Source: Streblospio benedicti (Eukaryota; Annelida; Polychaeta; Spionida; Spionidae). Taken from it: a stretch of 64,000 bases of DNA. The stretch's first letter is position 1. Each line of letters opens with the position of its first letter. Shown here in pieces: positions 46,410-57,600 of this stretch. The position numbers and the translations under genes were made by a program. The DNA lies in contig CM032665.1 of assembly GCA_019095985.1 (NCBI GenBank), forward strand, positions 32,536,381 through 32,600,380, read 5' to 3'. The notes under the pieces were generated by a model that worked only from the letters and a program-made list of their open reading frames with translations, had not been told where the DNA came from and did no database searches.

Positions 46410-48035
46410 TTCGTGGTTTGTTGGTTTAAACATATTTATTTGCTATACGAATACAACAAGGAGATTGGATAACAGCTAAAAATGCGATTAACGCCCTCTC
46501 TCGTGAAAAAAAAACACAAAACAAAAACAAAACAAAAAAAGAAACAAAAATACATAAAAGAAAACAACTTACACTCACACATTCATACAAACCGATTGTA
46601 CATTATATACTAGTGTCAATTCAAAGCCTTCCAGTGTCCTCAATGAATTTATGTATTATGTCAAACAATTCCTTATTATTCGGAATGTCAAGTGCATCAC
46701 TTCCCTCCAGGAGCATTCTAACAGAAATGTTATCACCAGTAATGCCAAATCTATCATTTATTGTTTCAAATAAATCTATTCTCATGTTATTGTATAGAGG
46801 GCATCTTAAAAAGTAATGTTCATTGCTTTCCAAATTATGCCCACAAAAACAGGCTGGCGAGTCAACAACATGTAGTCTATGCAAATGATGATTAAGTTTA
46901 CTGCACTGCATCCGCAGTTGAGCATGTATGATATTGAATTTTCTTTGTCCATGATTATACAATTCAGGACTTTTATGATTTATAAATTTATTAATATATT
47001 GTTTATTTCTCTGATTAAGATCAGTATTATTCCAGAGCCGAATAGAACTTGGTATAAAACTATTTCGAAATGTTTCTGTTCTCGCCCGGACACTAAAGTA
47101 ATTATTTGGGTTTCTACTATTTTGTCTCACGCTTCCTATTGTATTAGGAAGTAAATGTTGTAAATAATCCGGCACCTCCTTATCAATAATTTTTACTAAA
47201 TGTTTTAGTTTTTTAAGTATTTTTTCTCTCTCCTCTAAGGAAAGCCAGTTACATTCTTTATATAATAATGCATGACTCGTGCCTTTCCGGGCACCAGTAA
47301 CTATTTTTGCTATAGTATGCTGAACTGTCTCGAGCCTGTCGGAATCGAGTCTGCTACAGTTGTCCCAAATGTGGCAACCATACTCCAACTTTGGTCTGAT
47401 AAAAGAAAAATAAATACATTCAATTGTTTTACTATCTAAGTCGTGTTTAAGGTTTTTCAGCACATCTACCATGGGAGAAATGCTTTTTATTATATTTTCT
47501 ATATGATGGGACCAAGAGAGATCCTGGGATAATACTATGCCAAGGTGTTTGTGATGTTGCACATTCTCAATATTTATGCCATTAAAAGGTATAGTTAGAT
47601 CGTCCTTATTCCGAAATGAGCAATGCATCAATTTTGTCTTTGCAGGGCTGAATTTAACTAACCATTGGTCTGCCCAAGATTGAATGTTGTTCATATCATC
47701 AGTAAGAGCAGTTGTTGCTGCTACTTTACTGTCAAAATCGACATACAGAGATGTATCGTCTGCAAATAGTTTCACTTGAGAATTTATATTGTCTGTGATA
47801 TCATTGATGTAGATCAAGAATAAAAAGAGGGCCTAGTACGCGGAACCCTGAGAGACTCCAGCTCTAATTCGGCCATATTCGATTTCTGACCTCTAATTTA
47901 TAAACAGATTGATATCGATCAGAAAGGTAATCCATGAACCACTGAAGGGAGTGGACAGACACCTGCTTTCTTTAGTTTGAATAGAAGTCCTTTATGCCAG
48001 ACTCTGTCAAATGCCTTGGTAGTCCAGCGGGCTCC
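46410..48035 (-). mobile_element. 5'-truncated LINE (Jockey/CR1-like clade)
   Basis: On the minus strand the first readable piece is reverse transcriptase (AFDRVWHKGLLFKLKKAGV near 48000), then YINDITDN and the catalytic LFADDTSLY. An open frame runs from 47817 to 46621, ending with a CCHC-like knuckle (CFCGHNLESNEHYFLRCPLY) that is typical of the 3' part of Jockey/CR1-group ORF2. Upstream pieces are in other frames, so the copy is dead. A 3' UTR of about 200 bases with an AATAAA-type signal reaches about 46410, just where homology between the two SLC5 flanks stops. Confidence 0.85.
46621..47817 (-). pseudogene. LINE ORF2 C-terminal part (RT palm/thumb to zinc knuckle)
   Basis: 398 codons open. 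Contains LFADDTSLYVDF (RT motif with the catalytic Asp pair), WLVKFSPAKTKLMHC (motif D region), HKHLGIVLSQDLSW (motif E region), FIRPKLEYGCHIWDNC (thumb) and the C-terminal Cys/His knuckle. The N-terminal fingers and endonuclease are missing or out of frame, so no functional product is expected. Confidence 0.85.
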
Positions 48036-48059
48036 GTATCGAAAGATACTGGGGGAGTT

Positions 48060-50650
48060 TTCGCAAAAACATATTTTTTGTACCTTAGATACTACTCTTA
48101 AGGAAAAATGACGTTTGCCCAAAATATTTGAAAAAAATATATTTTCGACCTCGGGGGTCAAACAGGGGTCAGGGGTTGACCTTCGACCTATCCTTCAAGG
48201 TCAAACAGGGGTCATTGTGGTCAAAATTTCATAAAATTGCATTTATCTCGATTAATAACAAATTTAGAGTAACAACTTGTATTGACCTTAGATAGGAACA
48301 TGTGTATGTGGAATTCAAATTAAACATCACATTTGACCTTTGACCTCTCCATCAAGGTTACACTAGTAGGTCAATTTCAGGAATTTTGTTCATTTTTGTG
48401 TTTACGAAAGAAATGAGCAGCTTTGAATATTTCATTTGTTAATAATCCACGATAAATTAGTTTTATTGATATAAGCATTTGTATTCTAGATTGAAATTAC
48501 ATTATGTTTTATTTTAATCAATATTTTACTAAATAGTTTAATATATCAATGGGTTTCACTTTTAATGGTAGAATTTGAGGCAGCATCAGTATCATTGATA
48601 TCTTCATAAAGTGCATGTTCTCAAATTTTGTTATGTTTTAGTATTATTTGATTGGACATTGGACTAAAAAAAATGTGTAACTTACAAAAAGAGCAACAAA
48701 TTTAATACATCTATATAATACAATGGTCATTGCTAAATCATGGAAAATTCAGTGAAAATGAAATCTAAGAAGCAATGCAAAACAAGGAAAAAGGGCAACA
48801 TAAAATCATGCATCATACGTTTTAGAAGTATGCAGTCTTTCAAAATAGATAATTTATCAGATTCAGTTTGGGGAAAATTAAGAAACAATTGAAGTGAGAC
48901 ATAGTTTAAAGGATCTAAAACAACATTATGATGAAATTTGCAAAAAAGTGTACCAACTGAATATGGTAGTAAATGCTATGGTTATCACAAAGAATGCTAC
49001 AGCAAATTCACAAATCTCAAATATCTAAAAGCAATAAAATGAAAATCAGATCAAGATCCAGAGGTTGAACTATCAATAAAGAAAAAAATCAAATTTATCA
49101 ATAACATTCACTTGTGATTTCTGCTTATTTGTGAAAATAGTCCAGAATTAATTCTTCCTGGCAAATTTCTTTTCTAGTGAAAGTTGGACATGTAAAACAG
49201 AAACTGCAGGGAAGACCTTTAAAGAGGGTTCAGAGAGACGAAGTTATGAAAGGATGCTGTGTAAAGTGATAGATGTAGATTTGAAGGCAAGAGAAGCTAA
49301 ATACCATGATGAATGTAGAAACGCACATAAATATTCAGCGACAAGTATGCAAGAATATATGCAGGAAAAGATTCCGTCTGTGTCGGTGTATAGTAGTAAC
49401 AAGACAGATAAGCTTAAGAAAAAGATGATAAACCATTTCTGACCAAAATGAGCTAGTCAACTCCGATCATATTAAAAAAAAGCCATTTAAACTGCCTTTG
49501 AATATGCTTTATTAGATTACAGAAAACTTGAGGATGTTGGATCTTTATTGAATTGTACCACGAATAGAGAAAATGCACGTCCTGTTTGATACTAGAAATA
49601 TTTATTAAATGAGTTTGACAGCCGTATCACCTGAGTATACGCTACCACTGTACTGAGGCTCCTATTCACCAACCACTTAAGACAGGTATAACTGCCGCAT
49701 TAGACCACTTGGACATTCTGACCGACCCGGGTGGTCTGCCTTAAGTGCTTTGTGAATAGGTGCCACAGTGGTAAGGGTCGAGGGTTTAAGTCCTGAGAGA
49801 AGCTATGTGATATAGTCCTATAAACTTGGAGAAATAATCCTCTGATGTCAATACTTACATCTAGCCAATTAATTCCAATATATCTACATATTCTATTCTA
49901 GTTGCCAGTCATAGAAAAGATATGTTCAAGGCAAAACAGAAATGTCCATCACTATTACTCAAGTGATCTTTTTACAAATGATCAACGTTGTTCAGCTCTT
50001 AGTTTCTCTCTACATTAACATAATTAATGTAAGTGATTTACTAACTTCATAAATGATATAAAAATCCTTTTGCTAATATTTAAGTACTTGTAATTACAGG
50101 ACAAGTACACCGGCTGCGCAGGAACCTTAGTAGGTCAAGATTAATCTATCACGGTACCATTCACTAAATATCCAACATCCTCAAGTTTTCTGTAATCTGA
50201 TGAAACATATTCAAAGGAAGTTTCAATGGCTTCTCTTTATGAATATGATCAGAGTAGACAAGCTAACTCCTATGATTGGGTGTCTAATAAATTAACTGGT
50301 TAAATGGTTTATCATCATTTTCTTAGTTCAACCTCTGGGATAACCATGGCATTTACCATCATATTAATTCCGTCCGTATATTTTTGCATAATTAGTTAAT
50401 AAAGTATTAATCAAAATAAAACAAAAGTAATCCCAATCTAGAATACAAATGCTTATATCAATAAAACTAATTTATCATGGATTATTAACAAATGAAATAT
50501 TCAAAGCTGCTCATTTCTTTCGTAAACTCAAACATGAACAAAATTCCTGAAATTGACCTACTAGTGTAACCTTGATGGAGAGGTCAAAGGTCAAATGTGA
50601 TGTTTAATTTGGATTCCACATACACATGTTCCTAACACATACCAATTTGT
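48060..50650. mobile_element. long inverted-repeat DNA element (about 2.4-2.6 kb)
   Basis: Arms of about 210 bases at 48284-48493 and, inverted, 50436-50642 are nearly identical (GGAACATGTGTATGTGGAAT, ACATCACATTTGACC, GAGCAGCTTTGAATATTTCA). The left flank from about 48160 also resembles the end of the related copy at 27.6-29.1 kb, so the right end here is probably cut short by the next element. Around 49254-49442 a short frame reads DLKAREAKYHDECRNAHKYS, a zinc-site-like motif seen near the N-terminus of transposon-associated proteins of the kind encoded at 51.5 kb. Confidence 0.7.
49254..49442 (+). pseudogene. fragment of a transposon-associated protein (YHxxC motif)
   Basis: A 62-codon open frame with VDLKAREAKYHDECRNAH. 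The form DLxAxEAxYHxxC is familiar from the N-terminal half of proteins whose C-terminal half looks like the frame at 51546-52742. Only this small piece is open, so it is a remnant. Confidence 0.45.
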
Positions 50651-51545
50651 TCATTGGGATGTCCCGGACATGACTATAACGTGCCACCATCGCAGAATTG
50701 GGATCAACCCCTCCGTTTCAGCCATTTTCAAAATGGCCGCCATGAAATAGAGATAGTATTATAAAATCTGATCTAGTCCACCTAGAGCCATGATCTTGGT
50801 GTCTAAACCATGTTTTTGAGCATGGCCAGTGTGATAGTGTACATGAAATTTGTCTCAGATATGGCGGCCATCTTGAATTTTCAAAATGGCCGCCATGGAA
50901 TGGAAATAGTGTCGTAAAATCTGTTCTAGTCCACTTAGAGCCATGATCTTGGTGTCTAAACCCATGTTTTTGAGCATGGCCAGTGTGATGGTGTACATGA
51001 AATTTGTCTCAGATATGGTGGTCATCTTGAATTTTCAAAATAGCTGCCATGAAATGGAAATAGTATCGTAAAATCTATTCTAGTCCACCTAGAGCCATTA
51101 TCTTGGTGTCTAAAACCACGTTTTTGAGCATGGCCAGTGTGACTATGCACCCAGATTTCATCTCGGGATATGGCAGTCATGAATTTACAAACTCACTGCT
51201 GTTGAATAAAAACATTGAAGCAGAAAAAAAATGCTTAACGAATTGTGTTTTTACATAACGTATTCAGTGTTTATGTGAACTGACAGATAATCAGATTGAA
51301 ATATTGCGCTATTAGTACAATAATTATACCACAAGATTTGAATCAATATGACACTAAAGATAAAAATGTATTTATGAAAACGGCTACAATCTAAATGAAA
51401 GCTATTTCTTTGTAAGTTTAAGCATGTTTAAAATAACTAGCTATTAGAGTTAACAGTCCTATGCTATAGGAAAGTTCAAATGATATGCGTTTATGTAGTA
51501 GTCTACTCTAAGAGAAGGATAGTCGTTTCAAGTAAGTAGTAAATC

Positions 51546-52981
51546 CTAGTATTCATCTTCACCCTCAGTGTCAGTTAGCATGTCATCCTCAACTGGATTA
51601 TCCTCTTGCTCTTCATCTTCATCAATATCATCTTCATTGTCTGTGTCAGAAGCGTCCACCTCGGTTGCAACAGTATCTGGGACTACAGGACCTTCAAACC
51701 AAAGTGGCTTGATAACCCCATCTTCGAGTTTCCATCCATGACCTTCTGTTGGCTTTGGTGCATTCTGAATTGCAATGCGAGATCTTTTCCAAATGGCGAC
51801 CTGGTAGTTTGCTCGGTGTATGTGTTGAACAAGGGACTTCTTGCAGGGAGGCAATAAGCTGAGATCAACGTTTCTGTTGATGTCAATCTTCCCATCTCGG
51901 CCACCACATTTTTCTCTCAGGATTGTGTATCTCAAATGGTCGACATTGGTGTCATTTTTTCTGCCATACATTGCACATGTGAATGCCTCAAGTTCCTTTT
52001 CAAGAGTTTCAGAAACATCCCAGTGGTCACCTAGGGCACCTAGAATCTTCTGGTATTTCTCTGTTTTCTCTAGTAGTCTTATTTGTCGCACTTTGCCTTT
52101 GCCTTTGAAAGTACTGGTAGAATCACAATGTGTAAAGGCATGGAGTCCAAGAAGTGCTGTGCACATCTGTTGTCCCAGTTCACTGGCCAGCTCAGATACA
52201 TTCAAAAGGCGCCTACGGTTTCCAGAGCCAGTGTCAAATAGAATTTTAATGTCCAACGTCAATGCATAATGCAATGCAATGAAGAAAACGTCTGTGTCAG
52301 GTGAACGTATTCTGACTGTGGCATATCCTAGAACCTGAGCGTGTATACAGTATAGAATAATCCTTGTGTCTGTTTCTTCTTGGTCAGAGGTCAGATTGTG
52401 CAGGAGCACTTTTTCAACGATCTCTCCATCTCTACTTTGAAGTAAGTAACCCTGTCCTTCTGATACGAGTATTACCTTTCGGTTCACCAACTTGATGGCA
52501 AAGGTTGAAGAGGACCATACACTGCTGATCACCCCCACCAGTTGTTTCTTGTTTTCTGCATTTGTCAAAAACGCTTTCCAGTCTACTGGCGTTTTTGTCA
52601 TAGGTCCACTTATGATGAGTTTTTTCTGAACTTGAAGCACCACGCATTTCCAGCTCCATTTGCTTGACTGACTCTTCATGGTACATAACAGTGCTAAATA
52701 TGAAGTCACCTTGGGGCATCGCACCAAAGATATTGTCTGCAATGAGCCTGAAGTTGGCTGGTATGTTTGTCATTGAATGAAAACAATGCATTGCCATCTT
52801 GGACGAGAATGGTGGATCCATCTTCAGAAGTATTAGGTGCGTCATCCAGTTCCTTCACAATGTAATGGAATCCCTTGGACTTATCCGTTCTTGCCAAGAA
52901 TCCATCAGCCGTTGCAATGCTGCAAGGCACATGGCTCATAGGATACTGCATTAACTCTTCAATGGTGTCTGGTTCTCCCAT
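51546..52981 (-). pseudogene. transposon-associated PIN/FEN-nuclease-like protein
   Basis: On the minus strand a family resemblance starts at 52981 (MSHVPCSIATADGFLARTDK), continues in a second frame (52845-52432: MPQGDFIFSTVMYHEESVKQ) and then in the long frame 52742-51546. So about two frameshifts break it. The long frame has the acidic motifs EETDTRII, RSPDTDVFF and LLGLHAFTHCDSTSTFKGKG, arranged like the metal-binding aspartates of PIN/FEN1-type nucleases (the last recalling the GCDY motif). The tail is very acidic (NEDDIDEDEEQEDNPVEDD). I recognise the family as a common transposon companion in invertebrate genomes; a PIN fold is my inference. Confidence 0.65.
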
Positions 52982-53009
52982 TTACTAGCAATTGTAAGGC
53001 CACACTGCT

Positions 53010-53279
53010 ATGCTGTCTGTATGTTATCATAATTGGAAGAGATCTCACATTGCAATTCAGAATGCACCAAAGTCAACAGAAGGTCATGTATGGAAACTCG
53101 AAGATGGGGTTATCAAGCCACTTTGGTTTGAAGGTCCTGTAGTCCCAGATACTGTTGCAACCGAGGTGGACGCTTCTGACACAGACAATGAAGATGATAT
53201 TGATGAAGATGAAGAGCAAGAGGATAATCCAGTTGAGGATGACATGCTAACTGACACTGAGAGTGAAGATGAATACTAG
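53010..53279 (+). pseudogene. inverted duplicate of the C-terminal part of the nuclease-like ORF
   Basis: From about 53032 this reads WKRSHIAIQNAPKSTEGHVW to the acidic tail and stop, matching the C-terminus of the frame at 51546-52742 with few changes. It exists because the coding end lies inside the long inverted repeat. It has no start of its own and is not expected to be a separate gene. Confidence 0.85.
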
Positions 53280-54145
53280 GATTTACTACTTAGTTGAAAC
53301 GACTATCCTTCTCTTAGAGTAGACTACTACATAAATGCATATCATTTGAACTTTACTATAGCATAGGACTGTAAACTCTAATAGCTAGTCATTTTTAACA
53401 TGCTTAAACTTACAAAGAAATAGCTTTCATTTAGATTGTAGCCATTTTCATAAATACATTTTTATCTTTAGTGTCATAGTGATTCAAATCTTGTGGTATA
53501 ATTATTGTACTAATAGCGCAATATTTCAATCTGATTATCTGTCAGTTCACATAAACACTGAATATGTTATGTAAAAACACAATTTGTTAAGCATTTTTTT
53601 TTTCTGCTGCAATGTTTTTATTCAACAGCAGGGACTTTGTAAATTCATGACTGCCGTATCCCGAGATGAAAACTGGGTGCAGTCACACTGATCATGGCTC
53701 TAGGTGGACTAGAACAGATTTTACGATACTATTTCCATTTCATGGCAGCTATTTTGAAAATTCAAGATGACCACCATATCTGAGACAAATTTCATGTACA
53801 CCATCACACTGGCCATGCTCAAAAACATGGGTTTAGACACCAAGATCATGGCTCTAGGTGGACTAGAACAGATTTTACGACACTATTTCCATTCCATGGC
53901 GGCCATTTTGAAAATTCAAGATGGCTGCCATATCTGAGACAAATTTCATGTACACTATCACACTGGCCATGCTCAAAAACATGGGTTTAGACACCAAGAT
54001 CATGGCTCTAGGTGGACTAGATCAGATTTTATAATACTATCTCTATTTCATGGCGGCCATTTTGAAAATGGCTGAAACGGAGGGGTTGATCCCAATTCTG
54101 CGATGGTGGCACATTATAGTCATGTCCGGGACATCCCAATGAACC

Positions 54146-54610
54146 ACGTGCAACACGATTGAAAACAATTGCGTAGTTATAATAATGTCAAATTTACAAT
54201 ATGTGATTCAATGCATTCCAATGAAGCAAAGTTGCCATAAAATCAACTATTACATGCCTTGTACATAACATTCAAGAGAGGTTATACATGAAGCGTTACG
54301 GTATAAGCACAGTATCTAGGCAAATGATTGTTATTCATCAATCATGTTTACCAGGCCCAGGTTTCCAGACCACCTTCTACAGTATACTGTCGTATGCATG
54401 TTTGATTGTATTTTTCACAATCTACTGTTTTTAAAAGAAAAAACAACAACAAAGGCATGTAAGAAACTATTAGTATAGCACTTGTGGAGTACATCAAGAA
54501 GATTATCACTTGCTAGGCCAATGGATAGGCATGATGTAATAAGTTTCCCACGAAGTTAATACAACCGACCATAGTTGCATGGTTTCATCCTTTTGTACTT
54601 CAGCTGAATT
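54146..54610. other. upstream region of the P450 gene
   Basis: About 465 bases between the palindromic transposon and the P450 start. A CACGTG E-box core lies at 54145-54150 next to the transposon end. No TATA box was identified with confidence. Confidence 0.4.
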
Positions 54611-57600
54611 ATGGTTTATTATCAATGGATTGCTGTGGCTGGGATTCCCGTGCTTTGGCTCGGATGGAAGATTCTACGAAAGAAGAAAAGCATGGATTTA
54701 CCAGGTTAGATGTAAAGTACAGTGAAACATTACTAATATAGGGACGGTGATATATAGTTGAAATAGAAATCAGATCATGATCATTCACGCAGTAAGCCAT
54801 ATTAGGGAGTGTTCATAAAGTACTTTTTTCTTCTTTTTTGCACCCTGTTCAAAAAACAATTGCCAGTCACACGCGATTTTCTTACTTTTGATGTAAACTA
54901 CATGTACATACATGGACCGTATAATGACGGCACCAGCACCTTGATTGTTGTAATTTGCCAAGAAAACTGCCTAAGTTTGAACACATGTTGCCGGTAGCTG
55001 CCGTGTGTAGCATGTAGCTTATAGTAGTAGTTGTGATACTAATATAGGAACGGTGATATATAGTTGAAATAGAAATCAGATCATGATCATTCACGCAGTA
55101 AGCCATATTAGGGAGTGTTCATAAAGTACTTTTTTCTTCTTTTTTGCACCCTGTTCGAAAAACAATTGCCAGTCACACGCGATTTTCTTACTTTTGATGT
55201 AAACTACATGTACATACATGGACCGTATAATGACGGCACCAGCACCTTGATTGTTGTAATTTGCCAAGAAAACTGCCTAAGTTTGAACACATGTTGCCGG
55301 TAGCTGCCGTGTGTAGCATGTAGCTTATAGTAGTAGTTGTGAACAGAGGCTTCATATAAAAGCCTATGTGAAAATGACAGCTTCAGAGTTTGTAATTCTT
55401 TGTCTTGCATCTACTTCTGGTGTCTATATAAAATGTTTGAATAACAAAGACAATAATCAAATGTATTTCAACTTGAGATAAGACTTATTTGCACAAAAAT
55501 AATTTTTTGGCTTCTTTAAAAGTTTTTACATATTTGTATGGGTAAATCAGATGAACCAGATAAAAGGGGTGTGTGCGCTGTACTTAAAAAAACACACAAC
55601 GAACTTCAATACCGTGCATGCACGTGCCCAGCACCGGACTACTTGCTTCAGAGGAAATTGTCACAATGAGGACAACTTTATACCCATATAGGCTAGGACT
55701 TGTCAAGGACATGGGGCCAGCCGTACCACTCAACCACTTAATCTACAACTGCGACAATCTCTGTCTTTGCAGGTCCGAAACCGCTGCCGTTGGTGGGAAA
55801 TCTACACCAAGTGGACACAGCTCAGCTCCACGTAAATCTTCACACGTGGGCCCGAGAGTATGGAGACGTTTATCAGCTGAACCTGGCTGGTGTCCCCGTG
55901 GTGGTGGTCACAGGGACGCAAGCCATATATGAGGTACAGTGAAACCTGCCCAACTGAACAGTATTCAGTGAACACATCCCATTTAGAACGTCTGTCTTAT
56001 GTGGCCACCTTTCACATCTCCCTTTTACCACTATGTTATATATACAGTGAAGAATGCCAGTTATATTTTAAGGACACCTTTCGTATGTGAACACATTTCA
56101 CTTCTCTGGAAGATGTTCACATAAGACAGGTTCCACTGTGCTGTCGGACACGCTTGTTCATTGGAAATATACCAGGTACTGTACAAAAAATGTTGAAATA
56201 CATTTGTCTTCATTTTGACTATTTTGAGTTGCAAAGGGTGTACATGTCGTCTGCTCTGTCAGTGAAATAGTGGAACCGGTGTAGCCATTTTTCGTTTTCT
56301 TTCTTGTACTGTCACAAATAGAGAACGTGATAAATCATAAATGTTAAAATAAGGAACCGGTCACTTTTATTTTTTTTCCTGCATCCTTCAAATAAGTGAT
56401 TTTCACCAGCATTAGAAAAACATACTTGTATATTTTACAACGGTTTACTATTTATAATTAATTCATGTATCATTTCCATAATTGAACGTTGAAAAAGTGT
56501 ATTAAAATAGTCCACATATCTTATTACGCAGGTATTGGTAAAGAAAAGCAAGGCGTTCAGTGGGAGACCACACTCCTACACTATAGATCTCCTCACTTTC
56601 GACGGTCATGACGTTGCATTCACAAATGACAGTCCCATTCGACACTTTCAAAAAAAGCTCATGTCACAGGCCATCCGGGCCTATGGCACTGCGGGCCTGC
56701 AGAGAGTTGAAGAAATCACGGTGGCTGTGGCCAAGAAATGCATGGATGACATCCAAGTGAGGGTCGATGCTGGGAACTGTCTGTTTGACATGTACGCTGA
56801 AATTGAGGACTTGACTCTCAACACCATCAATATTATGACATTCGGGCGTGAATTTTCCAGCCTCAGTGAAATGGAAGATGTGAGAGAGTTGGTTAGATTG
56901 CTGGTATCTATTGGGCATGATGCATTTGCAGTGCAAGGATTTCTGTTGGACGCTTTCCCATTGTTCCGCTTGTTTAATCCTCCCATATACAGATCAGTTC
57001 AGATGTTCAGAGGGAAACTCCAGGTGATGTACAAGAAATGGCTAGAGATCGAAGGGAATGCTGAACACCATGAACCGTCACTGTTTACCAAGCTGTTGGA
57101 TGCGAAAGAAGCAGAAGGGAACAAAGTTGAACTTAATGACTTCCACATCATGTGGTCGGTGTTTGACATGATCTCAGCAGATGTTAATACAACAAGCACT
57201 ACTATGACGTGGTTGTGTAACATCCTTGTACATTATCCTAATGTACAGAGGCAGGTGCATGATGAGATTGATGACATTGTGAGTGATGAGCACATTGTGT
57301 TGGAGCTTCGCCAGCGGATGCCATACACGCAGGCAGTGATACTGGAGGTGCTACGGTAAGAACTCCTGAAACTCAGATGAAAAAGTTTTTTTACATATGA
57401 AACTAGAAGTAAAAATAAACATATATAGATTTCATACTAACAACTACATAAAAATCTTAGATAATAATTTCTTCCACCTAGGCATTTCTAATGGTGTGGT
57501 TCCCCAGGCTTCTTCCTCAATATGTGTATTTAGGCTTGTGGCAGGACAAAACCATCAGTACGGTTGAGGCTAGTGGTGGAACCACAGCACTAGAAAGTTC

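Larger units (their letters stand above)
50653..54145. mobile_element. palindromic transposon with 1.1-kb arms and a nuclease-like ORF
   Basis: The left arm (50653 to about 51797) and the right arm (about 53030 to 54145) are near-perfect inverted copies; the outer ends read gttcattgggatgtcccgg and its complement. Each arm holds three tandem units of about 155 bases (starts near 50731, 50883 and 51038 in the left arm) built around aaaatggccgccatg and tcttggtgtctaaac. Each arm then carries the C-terminal part of the encoded protein. The single-copy centre holds the rest of the gene on the minus strand. No target-site duplication is obvious. Confidence 0.8.
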
